Assembly: GCA_044433115.1 (NCBI GenBank)
Contig: JAWXTY010000019.1
Coordinates: forward strand, 1 to 41,750
DNA length: 41,750 bases
Direction: 5' to 3'
Origin: CAKUIA01 sp044433115
Lineage (GTDB): Bacteria; Verrucomicrobiota; Verrucomicrobiia; Opitutales; Intestinicryptomonadaceae
Below the pieces are notes generated by a model. The model worked only from the letters and a program-made list of their open reading frames with translations. It was not told the DNA's origin and did not search any database. The translations under genes were made by a program, and so were the position numbers. This document shows positions 18,376 to 27,140 of the stretch, piece after piece (position 1 is the stretch's first letter; each line of letters starts with the position of its first letter).

Positions 18376-19242
18376 ATGCCAAAAGAAGTCCAAAAGCCAA
18401 AGACTTGGAAAGACTTAAAAGTATCAAGCAAAATAGAAAAACCTAGATTGAGTTTTTACGCTAGGTTAAAGATTTTCTTTGTGTATATAAAATACTCTAT
18501 TGTCTTTGCACTCCTTGTCTGCATAGCTCTTGGGCTTTATGTTTTGTATAAGACTGAAACTATAGATAAGTACATACAAAACGACTCGCAAAAAATTAAG
18601 AATTTTCTCTTTGAAGAAGATAAAAATATCACAGGAAAGTGGCTCTGGGACTTCACTCAACTAAGGGCAAATACGCCCCTTGATGCCATTGATATATTTG
18701 AGATAAAGCAACGTATCGAGCGACTCAATCAAATTGATAGCGTAAAAATAGAAAAGATTTATCCTGACACCCTCAAGGTTTCTATAGAGGAAAAAGACTG
18801 TATTGCAAAGACTTACAGCAATGACAAGCTACTTATAATGTCGAGCAAAGGCGAGTTTTACGAACCTATATGCCTGAGCCAAGAGCTTCTTTCGACTCTA
18901 ATTGAGCTATCCGACTTAAAAATAGAAACTAAGGGCGAAAAGTATCTTCCTTTCGACAAAGCACCTATGCTTAAAGAGCTTTTATTTATCGCCACAAATG
19001 CCGATGGGGTTGATTTTAGTTCTTGGCAAAAAATAAATATGAAAAAAGCAAATTATCTAGTTGAACCTCTTATGGAAATTCATACTATAGATGATATGAA
19101 AATTATATTTTCATTTGGCAACTACAAAGAACAACTTTTAAAACTAAAGGCTACTTTGGAATTTAGCAAAAAAAATGCAGTGCGATTTGAGCAAATAGAC
19201 TTGTCGCTAAAGGATAGAGCAGACGTAAAACTTAAAGAATAA
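18376..19242 (+). CDS. ftsQ: FtsQ/DivIB-like divisome protein
   Basis: A 288-residue bitopic protein. A basic cytoplasmic stretch of about 35 residues is followed by one membrane segment (about 36-57). A POTRA-like domain (about 100-150, with IDSVKIEKIYPDTLKVSIEE, the typical FtsQ strand pattern) and a beta region follow. Sequence conservation in FtsQ is low; position between ddl and ftsA and the topology support the call. Confidence 0.85.
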   Translation: MPKEVQKPKTWKDLKVSSKIEKPRLSFYARLKIFFVYIKYSIVFALLVCIALGLYVLYKTETIDKYIQNDSQKIKNFLFEEDKNITGKWLWDFTQLRANTPLDAIDIFEIKQRIERLNQIDSVKIEKIYPDTLKVSIEEKDCIAKTYSNDKLLIMSSKGEFYEPICLSQELLSTLIELSDLKIETKGEKYLPFDKAPMLKELLFIATNADGVDFSSWQKINMKKANYLVEPLMEIHTIDDMKIIFSFGNYKEQLLKLKATLEFSKKNAVRFEQIDLSLKDRADVKLKE

Positions 19243-19244
19243 TT

Positions 19245-20438
19245 ATGAACGAAAGCAAGATTGTTACAGCGATTGACATAGCAAATTCAAAAGTGCAAGT
19301 TTTTGTAGGTGAGATAGTTGACAGAAGAGAGCTAAGAATTATATCTGCTGGCAATACGCATAGTTTTGGTATAAAAAAATCGAATATTTTGGATATTCAA
19401 GCCTTGTCGAAATCTGTAGAAGAAGCAATTTTAAAGGCTGAAAAGCGTATAAAAATAGACAATTCTAAGGTGTATATATCTATGAGTGGCTCGCACTTAG
19501 AGGGTATGAAAAGCCTTGGCTCTGCAAATATAAGAAGTGCAGATAATGTTGTTTCTCAAGAAGATATAAAAAGAGCAAACGCTGACGCAATGTCGAAAAC
19601 TCTCCCTGAGGATAGAACTTTTATCAATATGATTAATTGTGGATATTACCTCGATGGCGAATTTTGCCAAGAGCCACTAGGCAAGATTGCAAACAGAATT
19701 GACGCAGAATATTGGCTAGTTCACGGCGATTGCGACGAGATTGCTAAAATCGTTTCTGTTTTGAAAAATTTAGATATAGAAGCTGACGAGCTTGTGTTGT
19801 CGTCCATTGCGTCGGCTCTTGCAGTGAGTACTAAAAACGACAGAAATGAGGGCGTACTTGTCATAGATATAGGGGCAGGAACGACTGATTATGTGATATA
19901 TAAGAACTCAAAAGTCTCAATTACAGGCTCTATAAGCGTTGGAGGCGAGCATATCACAAACGACTTAGCTCACGGAATTAGGCTTTGCCAAAAGAATGCC
20001 GAAAAGCTTAAAAAAGTGTCGAAGGCGACTATGCAAGAAGACGAGCGTAAGGGGACAACTTGGGCTTTAGGCGATAAGCAAATTGGTGATAGGAAAGTGC
20101 CTCTAAAGGCTATAAATACTATAATTAAAGCACGCCTTGAAGAGACTTTCTTGCTAGTAAGAGATGAGCTGGCAAATAACTTAAATGCTGATATACAATG
20201 CGTTATACTCACAGGTGGCACTGCGAATATGCTGGGGATAACTGAAGTAGCCCAAGGTGTTTTCAACAAAAAGTGCATTGCTGATAAGTTTAATTCAAAC
20301 GTACACGAAACTTTTAGACGCAACGAACACGCAACTTGTATAGGCTTATTAAACTATGCCTTTGAAAGCGAAATACACGAAGCTCAAAGCATTGATGGCG
20401 ACAATCTATTCTCTAAAATCTTTAAGGTGTTTAAATAA
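19245..20438 (+). CDS. ftsA: Cell division protein FtsA
   Basis: A 397-residue actin-family ATPase that tethers FtsZ to the membrane. The phosphate-2 motif VLVIDIGAGTTDY and the adenosine motif TGGTANMLGI are intact, along with VGGEHITNDLA. The phosphate-1 motif reads DIANSK where DIGTSK is usual. The C-terminus LFSKIFKVFK is an amphipathic membrane-targeting helix as in other FtsA. It looks functional. Its stop overlaps the ftsZ-like start by one base (TAATG). Its retention matters because FtsA normally binds the FtsZ C-terminal peptide, which is the best-kept part of the neighbouring protein. Confidence 0.93.
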   Translation: MNESKIVTAIDIANSKVQVFVGEIVDRRELRIISAGNTHSFGIKKSNILDIQALSKSVEEAILKAEKRIKIDNSKVYISMSGSHLEGMKSLGSANIRSADNVVSQEDIKRANADAMSKTLPEDRTFINMINCGYYLDGEFCQEPLGKIANRIDAEYWLVHGDCDEIAKIVSVLKNLDIEADELVLSSIASALAVSTKNDRNEGVLVIDIGAGTTDYVIYKNSKVSITGSISVGGEHITNDLAHGIRLCQKNAEKLKKVSKATMQEDERKGTTWALGDKQIGDRKVPLKAINTIIKARLEETFLLVRDELANNLNADIQCVILTGGTANMLGITEVAQGVFNKKCIADKFNSNVHETFRRNEHATCIGLLNYAFESEIHEAQSIDGDNLFSKIFKVFK

Positions 20439-21184
20439 TGAGTGCGATATTTAAAAATATAAAAATGGTAGGCGTAGGCAAAGGCGGCACAAAGCTTGTT
20501 GAAAGGCTCACTGGCACTGTATTTAGTTCTATGCCAGCATTGGCTATATCTACAAATCAAGCAGACTTAGAGGAGTTGAAAATAAGAGAAAAAATCTTAA
20601 TTCCAAGAGAGGCAAAAAGCACTAAAGAGCAAGTAATTAAAATACGCAAAAGCATTCACTCTTATACTTGCGTGCTAATTTTCGCTCAATTTGGCGATGA
20701 CAATTCTGCCCATCTCGCCCCTGCAATGGCGAATATTGCAAGCGATATGAACATAGAAAGCCTTGCGATTTGTTCTATAAGCAAGAAGCTTGACAAATAC
20801 GCAAGTGTTTCTGTACAAAAGCTTAAGCAACATTGCAAACATATTTTATGGCTTAGTAGCGATATGACTATAAGCGAAATTTTCAGCCAAAATGAGATAC
20901 TAAGCTCCTTGGCTTTCCTTAGTGATATAGAAAAGCAAAACGCACTGCCAGCCCAAGAAGAAAGCCCTGCCGAACATAGGTCTTTCATAGATAAAATCAT
21001 TGGCAGAAAGCCTAAAAAGCCTGAAGTTTTGAACGCCCAAGAAGTCTTAACCCAAGACGAGTTTGGCTTTAATACTCTATCTGAGCAACGTGGCTTTTTC
21101 CAGCATACGCCTCGAAATATGTATAATGGTATAGACTTAGATGTGCCAACTTATTTGCGTAAAAATTTAAAAATCCATTTATAA
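20438..21184 (+). CDS. Degenerate FtsZ-like protein, probable pseudo-GTPase
   Basis: A 248-residue product in the ftsZ position directly behind ftsA. Residues 8-17 (IKMVGVGKGG) align with the FtsZ T1 loop, and 34-40 (ALAISTN) with FtsZ FIAVNTD. The T3 glycine loop is absent. The GGGTGTG signature before AAP is replaced by FGDDNSAHLAP (85-95), though the following helix and strand still align (AMANIASDMNIESLAICSI). The T7-loop subdomain (NxDFAD) is missing altogether. Residues 160-230 are linker-like. The end, YNGIDLDVPTYLRKN (229-243), is a near-standard FtsZ C-terminal peptide for FtsA binding. It is unlikely to bind or hydrolyse GTP in the normal way, yet the frame is open and the anchor peptide is kept, arguing for selection. 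Confidence 0.82.
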   Translation: MSAIFKNIKMVGVGKGGTKLVERLTGTVFSSMPALAISTNQADLEELKIREKILIPREAKSTKEQVIKIRKSIHSYTCVLIFAQFGDDNSAHLAPAMANIASDMNIESLAICSISKKLDKYASVSVQKLKQHCKHILWLSSDMTISEIFSQNEILSSLAFLSDIEKQNALPAQEESPAEHRSFIDKIIGRKPKKPEVLNAQEVLTQDEFGFNTLSEQRGFFQHTPRNMYNGIDLDVPTYLRKNLKIHL

Positions 21185-21198
21185 GAGAAAGAAAAAAT

Positions 21199-21492
21199 AT
21201 GATAACACACTTTGTAGTAATGAGAACGCCTATGGGCAAAAATCAAAAAGAACTCTTAGAGGGGCTAAATACGCTTAAGGAAATTAAGGGCAATTATAGC
21301 CTACACTTTGGTTGCCCTCTTGCTAGTGCAAGACCTGTAGTTGACGACACTTTTACTGTTGCTCTATCTCTAACTTGCGATAGCCAAGAGGCTCTAAGTG
21401 CTTATTTGGTAGACCCTATTCACGTGAAATTTGGCGAAAACTACCTCAAGAAATACGACGTAAAAATAACTGTATATGATGTTCAATCCTAA
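21199..21492 (+). CDS. Dabb (stress-response A/B barrel) domain protein
   Basis: A 97-residue protein matching the Dabb ferredoxin-like fold: ITHFVVMR start, LLEGLNTLKEIKGNY, FTVALSLTCDSQEALSAYLVDPIHVKF, where the PxHVKF near the C-terminus is characteristic. Function is unknown in most bacteria; some relatives are enzymes or stress-induced. It is 14 bases after the ftsZ-like gene and overlaps the cca start by 17 bases, so it is probably co-transcribed. A RBS-like AAGAGAAAG precedes it. Confidence 0.85.
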   Translation: MITHFVVMRTPMGKNQKELLEGLNTLKEIKGNYSLHFGCPLASARPVVDDTFTVALSLTCDSQEALSAYLVDPIHVKFGENYLKKYDVKITVYDVQS

Positions 21493-22852
21493 AGCTCAAA
21501 AAGCTGCTTTATATATAGCAGAACAAGTCGCAGCCTTAGGGGGCAAAGCTTACTATGTTGGTGGTTGCGTAAGAGACTCCATTCTCAACAAGGAAGCAAA
21601 AGATATTGATATTGAGATATTTGGGCTAGAAGCGAAAGATATTGAAAAGATTTTATCTAAGCGATTTAAGATAGAAAGCGTTGGCAAAAGCTTTGGAGTT
21701 TGGATACTTAAAGGCTATCAAATTGATGTATCTATGCCTCGCAAAGAGACAAAATCTGGCTTAGGGCATAAGTCTTTTGAGATAATTGGCGACCCATTTT
21801 TACCTGTAGAAGAAGCTTGTGCAAGGCGTGATTTCACTATAAATGCTATGCTTTGCGATATATTAACAGGCGAGATTATAGACTGTTATAATGGCAGGCA
21901 AGATATTCAAAATAAGGTACTTAGACATACTACAGACAAGTTTGTAGAAGACCCGCTTCGTGTGCTAAGAGCTATGCAGTTCGCTGCACGCTTCGACTTA
22001 GACGTCGCCCCTGAGACTGTAGAAATTTCTAAAACAATATCTATAGAAAACCTCCCAAAAGAACGCATATTCCAAGAGTGGAAAAAGCTTTTATTAAAAG
22101 GCAACAAAATTTCTAAGGGGCTATTTTTCCTAAGAGACTGCAACTGGGTGAGATACTTCCCTGAATTGGCAGAACTAGTTGACTGCCCTCAAGATGCAAT
22201 CTGGCACCCCGAAGGCGATGTATACAGACACACTGCCTTTTGCTTAGACTCTTTTGCCAAAGACAGAATTGGCGACGAAAGAGAGGACTTGATTGTGGGG
22301 CTATCTATCCTTTGCCACGACTTGGGAAAGCCTAAGTGTACTGTAATTGAAGCAGATGGCAGGATACGCTCGCACGGACACGATATGGTAGGGGGTAAAG
22401 TTGCGAAGAAATTCCTCAAAAGCATAACTGACGAAAGAGCTATCATTGAAGAAGTTACACCTCTTGTTGAAAGACATATGGCTATACTTGACTTGTGGCG
22501 TAACAAGGCAGGCGATAGTGCAATAAGAAGACTTGCGAACAAAGTTAAGAGAATAGACAGGCTAATTCGTGTAGACAAGGCAGATAGAGAGGGTCGCCCT
22601 CCTATAATTGCCGAAGAGTCGCCTCAAGGGCAATGGATACTCGAAAGAGCAAACGAGCTTAAAATCAAAGACTCTGCTCCAAAGCCTATACTTATGGGTA
22701 GGCACTTAATGGAGCTTGGGATTAAACCTAGTTTTCACTTTGGCAAGTACTTAGAAGAGTGCTATGAGGCTCAGCTAGATGGAAAGTTTTTCGACCTAGA
22801 AGGGGCTATAAAGTACTTTAAGGAAAACGTAAAACTAGTAGAAATTCCTTAA
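21476..22852 (+). CDS. cca: CCA tRNA nucleotidyltransferase with HD domain
   Basis: A 458-residue class II nucleotidyltransferase that builds or repairs the 3' CCA end of tRNA. YYVGGCVRDSIL and the catalytic DIDIEIF lie near the N-terminus, followed by RRDFTINAM and the DPLRVLRAMQFAARF helix of the RNA-binding domain. The second half has an HD domain: HPEGDVYRHT, LCHDLGKP. The C-terminal HD module suggests extra phosphohydrolase activity, as in E. coli Cca. The start could be either codon of ATGATG at 21476. Its stop overlaps the convergent fmt stop by 4 bases. Confidence 0.92.
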   Translation: MMFNPKAQKAALYIAEQVAALGGKAYYVGGCVRDSILNKEAKDIDIEIFGLEAKDIEKILSKRFKIESVGKSFGVWILKGYQIDVSMPRKETKSGLGHKSFEIIGDPFLPVEEACARRDFTINAMLCDILTGEIIDCYNGRQDIQNKVLRHTTDKFVEDPLRVLRAMQFAARFDLDVAPETVEISKTISIENLPKERIFQEWKKLLLKGNKISKGLFFLRDCNWVRYFPELAELVDCPQDAIWHPEGDVYRHTAFCLDSFAKDRIGDEREDLIVGLSILCHDLGKPKCTVIEADGRIRSHGHDMVGGKVAKKFLKSITDERAIIEEVTPLVERHMAILDLWRNKAGDSAIRRLANKVKRIDRLIRVDKADREGRPPIIAEESPQGQWILERANELKIKDSAPKPILMGRHLMELGIKPSFHFGKYLEECYEAQLDGKFFDLEGAIKYFKENVKLVEIP

Positions 22853-23796
22853 AAGCGAAGGACTTCTTCGTTTTTTGCTGACGCTAAAATATCGCCATTT
22901 TTAAAGACAAATCCCTTAAGGAAGTCTTTGATAGACATAGATTTAGCACAAGGCTTTTGTAGTTCGAGTATATTCAACAAAGAGTCTTTGCAGGCTATCT
23001 TTAAAGATGAGCCATCGCAAAGAATTTCGCCAACTTGCATAGACTTATTCAAAGGCTCAAAACTTGTTTTAAGCACCTTTATATCCAAGTTTTCATAAGT
23101 AAAAATACCTGAAGAAAAGCCACGTATTCTATTGAACAACTCCCTTGCAGTCTTGTTGAAATCAAGGTATAAATCGCCCTTATTTAGCTTTCGAACATAA
23201 GTTGCCTTAGCTTCATCTTGGGGGGTAAATTGCAGTTGCTGATTAGAAATTTTCTCTAAATTTTCTGCAAGAACTTCACTTGCCAAAATGCCAATTTTTT
23301 CTCTTAGACTTTGGGCTGTGTCGCTATCTTCTATGGATATTTCCTTGCAATCTGCAACATCGCCTGCGTCCATTCTCTTGCCTATTTTCATTAGGCAAAC
23401 TCCCGTTTTAGCCTTGCCTGTAGCAATCGCACATTCCACAGGGGAAGCCCCTCTAAATTCTGGCAATATAGAGCCGTGCAAGTTCAAGCAGTAGTTGCCA
23501 TAATTTAAAATGCCATCTCTGAGTATAGAGCCGTATGCCATTACAAAAATGACATCAATTCCAAGAGCATAGAAATCCTCAACAAGTAAATCTTCCTCGT
23601 TTTTGTTTGGTCTAAATAGCTTAATATCATTATCTAATGCAAAAGCACTAACATCATTTGGGCTAAGTTTTTTGCCCCTACCCTTTTCTCGGTCGGGGTT
23701 ACTAACTACGCAAGCAAGCTCGCAAATACTAGAGTGCATAAGTACTTTTATGCTCTCTATTGCGATTTTATCTGAGGCAAAAAACGCTACTTTCAT
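22849..23796 (-). CDS. fmt: Methionyl-tRNA formyltransferase
   Basis: A 315-residue enzyme that formylates initiator Met-tRNA. The formyl-folate hydrolase/transferase fold is seen with the catalytic N105-L-H107 in LNLHGSILPEFRGASP and D143 in RMDAGD. A C-terminal OB-like domain begins near residue 205. The family's SLLPRWRGAAP is here SILPEFRGASP. It is the last gene of a minus-strand operon after der (9-base gap). Confidence 0.93.
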   Translation of the reverse strand: MKVAFFASDKIAIESIKVLMHSSICELACVVSNPDREKGRGKKLSPNDVSAFALDNDIKLFRPNKNEEDLLVEDFYALGIDVIFVMAYGSILRDGILNYGNYCLNLHGSILPEFRGASPVECAIATGKAKTGVCLMKIGKRMDAGDVADCKEISIEDSDTAQSLREKIGILASEVLAENLEKISNQQLQFTPQDEAKATYVRKLNKGDLYLDFNKTARELFNRIRGFSSGIFTYENLDIKVLKTSFEPLNKSMQVGEILCDGSSLKIACKDSLLNILELQKPCAKSMSIKDFLKGFVFKNGDILASAKNEEVLRF

Positions 23797-23805
23797 TTAA
23801 GAAAA

Positions 23806-25422
23806 TTACTCCTTTGAGCCTGTCTTAAGCTTATTAGCCTTTGCAGTATTCTTCTTAGGTTTTTTGTCTGTGAACCTATTTTGCTCACGTCTTGAGTATT
23901 TATTAAACCTATTCTTATCCTTAAGTTCTCTCTTAGATAATTTTGCTGGCTTGTAAGCTGGCTTATCCTTTTTGTCCTCAGTGTTATCTGAAGTTCTAGT
24001 TGCCAATCTATTTTGCAAGCTTTGCTTAGGTTTTCCAACAAATTCCAACTTCAAAGAAACGCCACCAAGTGTAAATACCTTACGCAAGTTCTTCTCCATA
24101 TACTTTTGATAAGTGCCATCTAAACGTTGCTTAGAATTACAATACATTCTGATAGTGATAGGTCTCTTTGCTGTTTGCAAGCAGTAATAAACCTTAAATC
24201 TCTTTTTATCAACAATTTTAGGAGCTACATTTTCAATTAATTCACGTACAGTATTGTTCAACTTTGCAGTAGGCAATTCCTTATATGTACGCTTAAACAT
24301 AGTGTAGGCTGAGTCTAAAATAGTGTCTAGGCTCTTGTCTTTAAGTGCTGACAAGAAGGCAATTGGAGCGTCTTCTAAGAAGAATAATTCTTCACGAACA
24401 GCTTCTTCGAACTTCTTTTTAAAGTCTCTTAAACTTTCGTAGCCTTGCAAAACTTCTCTACGGAACAAATCCACAGCTAAGTCCCACTTATTCACTACAA
24501 TCATTATACTTGCTCCACTTGCAAGAATTTCGCCAGCAAGTTTTTTGTCGAGTTCGCTAACGCCATTTAGTGCGTCAATAACCAAGAACACAACGTCGCA
24601 ACTTTCTATAGCTGACTTAGTTCTGATAGTAGACAAGTAGTCTAAAGATGTATTTATCTTACGTTTAGCTCTCAAGCCTGCTGTGTCAAAAAATCTATAT
24701 TTAATTTCCTTGCCCCTGCCAGTAACATAGTCAATATCGCACTTTACGCTATCACGAGTCGTACCTGCAACATCGCTAACTATCAATCTTTGTGAGCCTA
24801 AGAGCTTATTGCCTATAGAGCTTTTGCCTACATTTGGTCTGCCTGCTACGCAAATTTTAATACGCTCTTCTTCAGCCTCTTGTGCATTTTCGTCTACTTC
24901 CAATGAGCCGAACCTATCTTCAATAAGCCCAAAAAGCTCGTCCATACCAAGCCCGTGTTCTGCCGATACTTCTATAGTGTCCTTAAAGCCCAAGTCGAAG
25001 AAATCGCTATTTCTGTCTTTATGACTATCTAAGTCTGTTTTATTTACAATTAGGCAAACAGGAGTGTCGCACTTTCTCAAAGTTTGAGCTATGTGATTAT
25101 CTGCACTAGTTAAGCCCTCTTGAGAGTCTACCACAAAGAAAATCAAGTCAGCGGCATCTACAGCAAAGAAAACTTGCGTGTCAGTAGCGTCAGCAATGAC
25201 CTTTTCTGTAGTTTCTTGAGTTGCCCCTAAGCCACCTGTATCCATCAAAATCACGTCATTTGGCAATTTTTCTGCAACTATATCTCTAGTTACCCCTGGT
25301 CTATCGTGTACAATAGAGACCCTCTTTTTCAATATTCTATTAAAAAGCCTGCTCTTACCTACATTTGGTCTGCCTACAATAGCTATACTTTTACCTATAT
25401 TTTTTCCTATATCTTCACTCAT
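23806..25422 (-). CDS. der: Ribosome-assembly GTPase Der (EngA)
   Basis: A 538-residue double-GTPase required for 50S ribosome assembly. The first G domain has GRPNVGKSRLFN, DTGG and NKTD; the second has GRPNVGKSSIGN, DTAGLR and NKWDL. A KH-like domain follows. The last roughly 80 residues are a Lys/Arg/Asn-rich tail beyond the usual end, probably rRNA-contacting or disordered. It starts one base after the aminotransferase stop. Confidence 0.95.
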   Translation of the reverse strand: MSEDIGKNIGKSIAIVGRPNVGKSRLFNRILKKRVSIVHDRPGVTRDIVAEKLPNDVILMDTGGLGATQETTEKVIADATDTQVFFAVDAADLIFFVVDSQEGLTSADNHIAQTLRKCDTPVCLIVNKTDLDSHKDRNSDFFDLGFKDTIEVSAEHGLGMDELFGLIEDRFGSLEVDENAQEAEEERIKICVAGRPNVGKSSIGNKLLGSQRLIVSDVAGTTRDSVKCDIDYVTGRGKEIKYRFFDTAGLRAKRKINTSLDYLSTIRTKSAIESCDVVFLVIDALNGVSELDKKLAGEILASGASIMIVVNKWDLAVDLFRREVLQGYESLRDFKKKFEEAVREELFFLEDAPIAFLSALKDKSLDTILDSAYTMFKRTYKELPTAKLNNTVRELIENVAPKIVDKKRFKVYYCLQTAKRPITIRMYCNSKQRLDGTYQKYMEKNLRKVFTLGGVSLKLEFVGKPKQSLQNRLATRTSDNTEDKKDKPAYKPAKLSKRELKDKNRFNKYSRREQNRFTDKKPKKNTAKANKLKTGSKE

Positions 25423-25423
25423 A

Positions 25424-26584
25424 CTATATATCTTTCAATACCTTTTCTAATCTATCGCAAGCCTCAATTATATTGTCGTAACTAGTTGCAAAACTCGCCC
25501 TAAAGAAGCCTTCACCAGACTCCCCAAAAGCACAACCAGGGACTATCGCCACCTTTGATTTCTCTAAAACTTTTTTACAAAACTCCAAGGAGCTCATATC
25601 CCTATCGCCAATACTGGCAAAAGCATAGAAAGTTCCCTTAGGCTTTTTGCAAACTAAACCCATATCATTAAATCGCTTAATGATGTAATCTCTACGCTTT
25701 TGGTATTGTTCTACCATTTTAAGCATAGCATCTTTTGAATGTTTAAGTGCCTCAATCGCTGCTTCTTGAGCAATTATTGACGCACACATAATGCCATATT
25801 GATGAATTTTCATCATAGCATCTAAAATATCTGCAGGGGCACACACATAACCCATTCTAAAACCAGTCATAGCAAAGGCCTTAGAAAATCCGTGTACATA
25901 AATTGTACGCTCCTTCATCTTTGGCAAGCTTGCTATAGATATAGTTTTGCCCTCATAACATAAATCAGAATAAATTTCATCGCTAATAATTAGCATATCC
26001 TTTTCTATAGCAAAATCGGCAAGCTCTTGTAGAGTTTTCATATCCAAAGTTGCCCCAGTAGGATTAGCTGGGAAATTAATCATCAAAGCCTTACAACCCT
26101 CTTGCCAAGAGTCTCTAAGCTCTTGAATATTCAAAGAGAAATTATCCTTAGCATACGTCTTTACAGGAACTGGCACGCCATGGGCAAGCAATATACTTGG
26201 CATATACGACACAAAGCAAGGCTCGTGATACATAATTTTATCCCCAGGGTTAATGATAGCTCTCAAGGCAACATCTAAAGCTTCAGAAGCTCCAACTGTA
26301 ACCATTATTTCCTTAGTGTAGTCGTAAGAAATATTGTAATTTTTTTCAACGTGCTTTGAAATTTCCATTCTCAACTGAGCCAAGCCCAAGTTGTCTGTAT
26401 AAGAAGTTTTGCCCTTTTCTAAGGCACGAATAGTTGCTTCTCTTATATTCCAAGGGGTAACAAAGTCAGGTTCGCCAACCCCCAAAGAGACACAATCTTT
26501 CATAGTCGACGCTATAGAAAAAAAGTCTCTTATACCAGATTTTGGCAACACCTCTACGTGTTTTGCTATAAAATTCCTACTCAT
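25424..26584 (-). CDS. PLP-dependent class I/II aminotransferase
   Basis: A 386-residue fold-type I aminotransferase of the aspartate/aromatic (PatA-like) group. Seen are GEPDF near residue 37, PANPTG (172-177), SDEIYSDL (201-208) with the pyridine-binding Asp202, and SKAFAMTGFR with the PLP lysine K235. The exact amino acid substrate cannot be told. It lies directly behind an Lrp/AsnC-like regulator (1-base gap), a common pairing that suggests amino-acid responsive control. Confidence 0.92.
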   Translation of the reverse strand: MSRNFIAKHVEVLPKSGIRDFFSIASTMKDCVSLGVGEPDFVTPWNIREATIRALEKGKTSYTDNLGLAQLRMEISKHVEKNYNISYDYTKEIMVTVGASEALDVALRAIINPGDKIMYHEPCFVSYMPSILLAHGVPVPVKTYAKDNFSLNIQELRDSWQEGCKALMINFPANPTGATLDMKTLQELADFAIEKDMLIISDEIYSDLCYEGKTISIASLPKMKERTIYVHGFSKAFAMTGFRMGYVCAPADILDAMMKIHQYGIMCASIIAQEAAIEALKHSKDAMLKMVEQYQKRRDYIIKRFNDMGLVCKKPKGTFYAFASIGDRDMSSLEFCKKVLEKSKVAIVPGCAFGESGEGFFRASFATSYDNIIEACDRLEKVLKDI

Positions 26585-26585
26585 A

Positions 26586-27062
26586 TTATGCTGATATTAT
26601 TGGTCTATCTGTATTTACAGCACTTTCAATCAAAAAGCCGTGGCTCTTATAAGTCTTTAAAAAGAAGTGTGTTGCAGTTGCGTTTACCCCATTAATAATC
26701 GCTAAATGTTCATATACAAAACTTGCAATTTCCCTCAAATTCTTAGCCTTTACAAAGAGTAATAAGTCATAAGCACCACTCATCAAAAAGCAAGAGTCAA
26801 CTTGCTCAAAAGCACTAATTCTTTGAGCTAATTTATCAAAACCTGCGTCTGTTGCTGGATTTATTTTAAGCTCTATTGCAGCTGAAACTAAACCACTTTC
26901 ATAATCTGGGTGCAGTACAGGTATCCAACCTAAGAATGTTTTTTCTGCCTTTAGCTGTGCAATAGCAGATATAACTTCTTCTCTTGTCATATTCAAAATT
27001 TGCCCCATTTGCTGAGTGTCGCAAACTTCACCTTCTAGTATCAACTTTAAAATTTTGTCCAT
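26586..27062 (-). CDS. Lrp/AsnC-family transcriptional regulator
   Basis: About 158 residues. An N-terminal winged helix-turn-helix (about 1-50, MGQILNMTREEVISAIAQL) is followed by an RAM/Lrp effector domain (about 60-150) with the SGAYDLLLFVKAKNLREIASFV signature in which the GxYDLL core senses amino acids. I chose ATG at 27062 because AAAGGAAT precedes it at good spacing; an upstream in-frame ATG at 27080 lacks this. It likely regulates itself and the aminotransferase it precedes. Confidence 0.9.
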   Translation of the reverse strand: MDKILKLILEGEVCDTQQMGQILNMTREEVISAIAQLKAEKTFLGWIPVLHPDYESGLVSAAIELKINPATDAGFDKLAQRISAFEQVDSCFLMSGAYDLLLFVKAKNLREIASFVYEHLAIINGVNATATHFFLKTYKSHGFLIESAVNTDRPIISA

Positions 27063-27140
27063 TTCTATTCCTTTTATCAATTTAGCTTTTTAATGGCTTT
27101 TATTTATTTAGCCTATACTCTTGCACATATTTAAAAAGAT

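Noticed and set aside
20438..21184. Calling the gene a normal ftsZ
   Set aside because: The signature loop, T3 loop and T7 domain are missing, so an ordinary ftsZ label would mislead even though position and tail fit.
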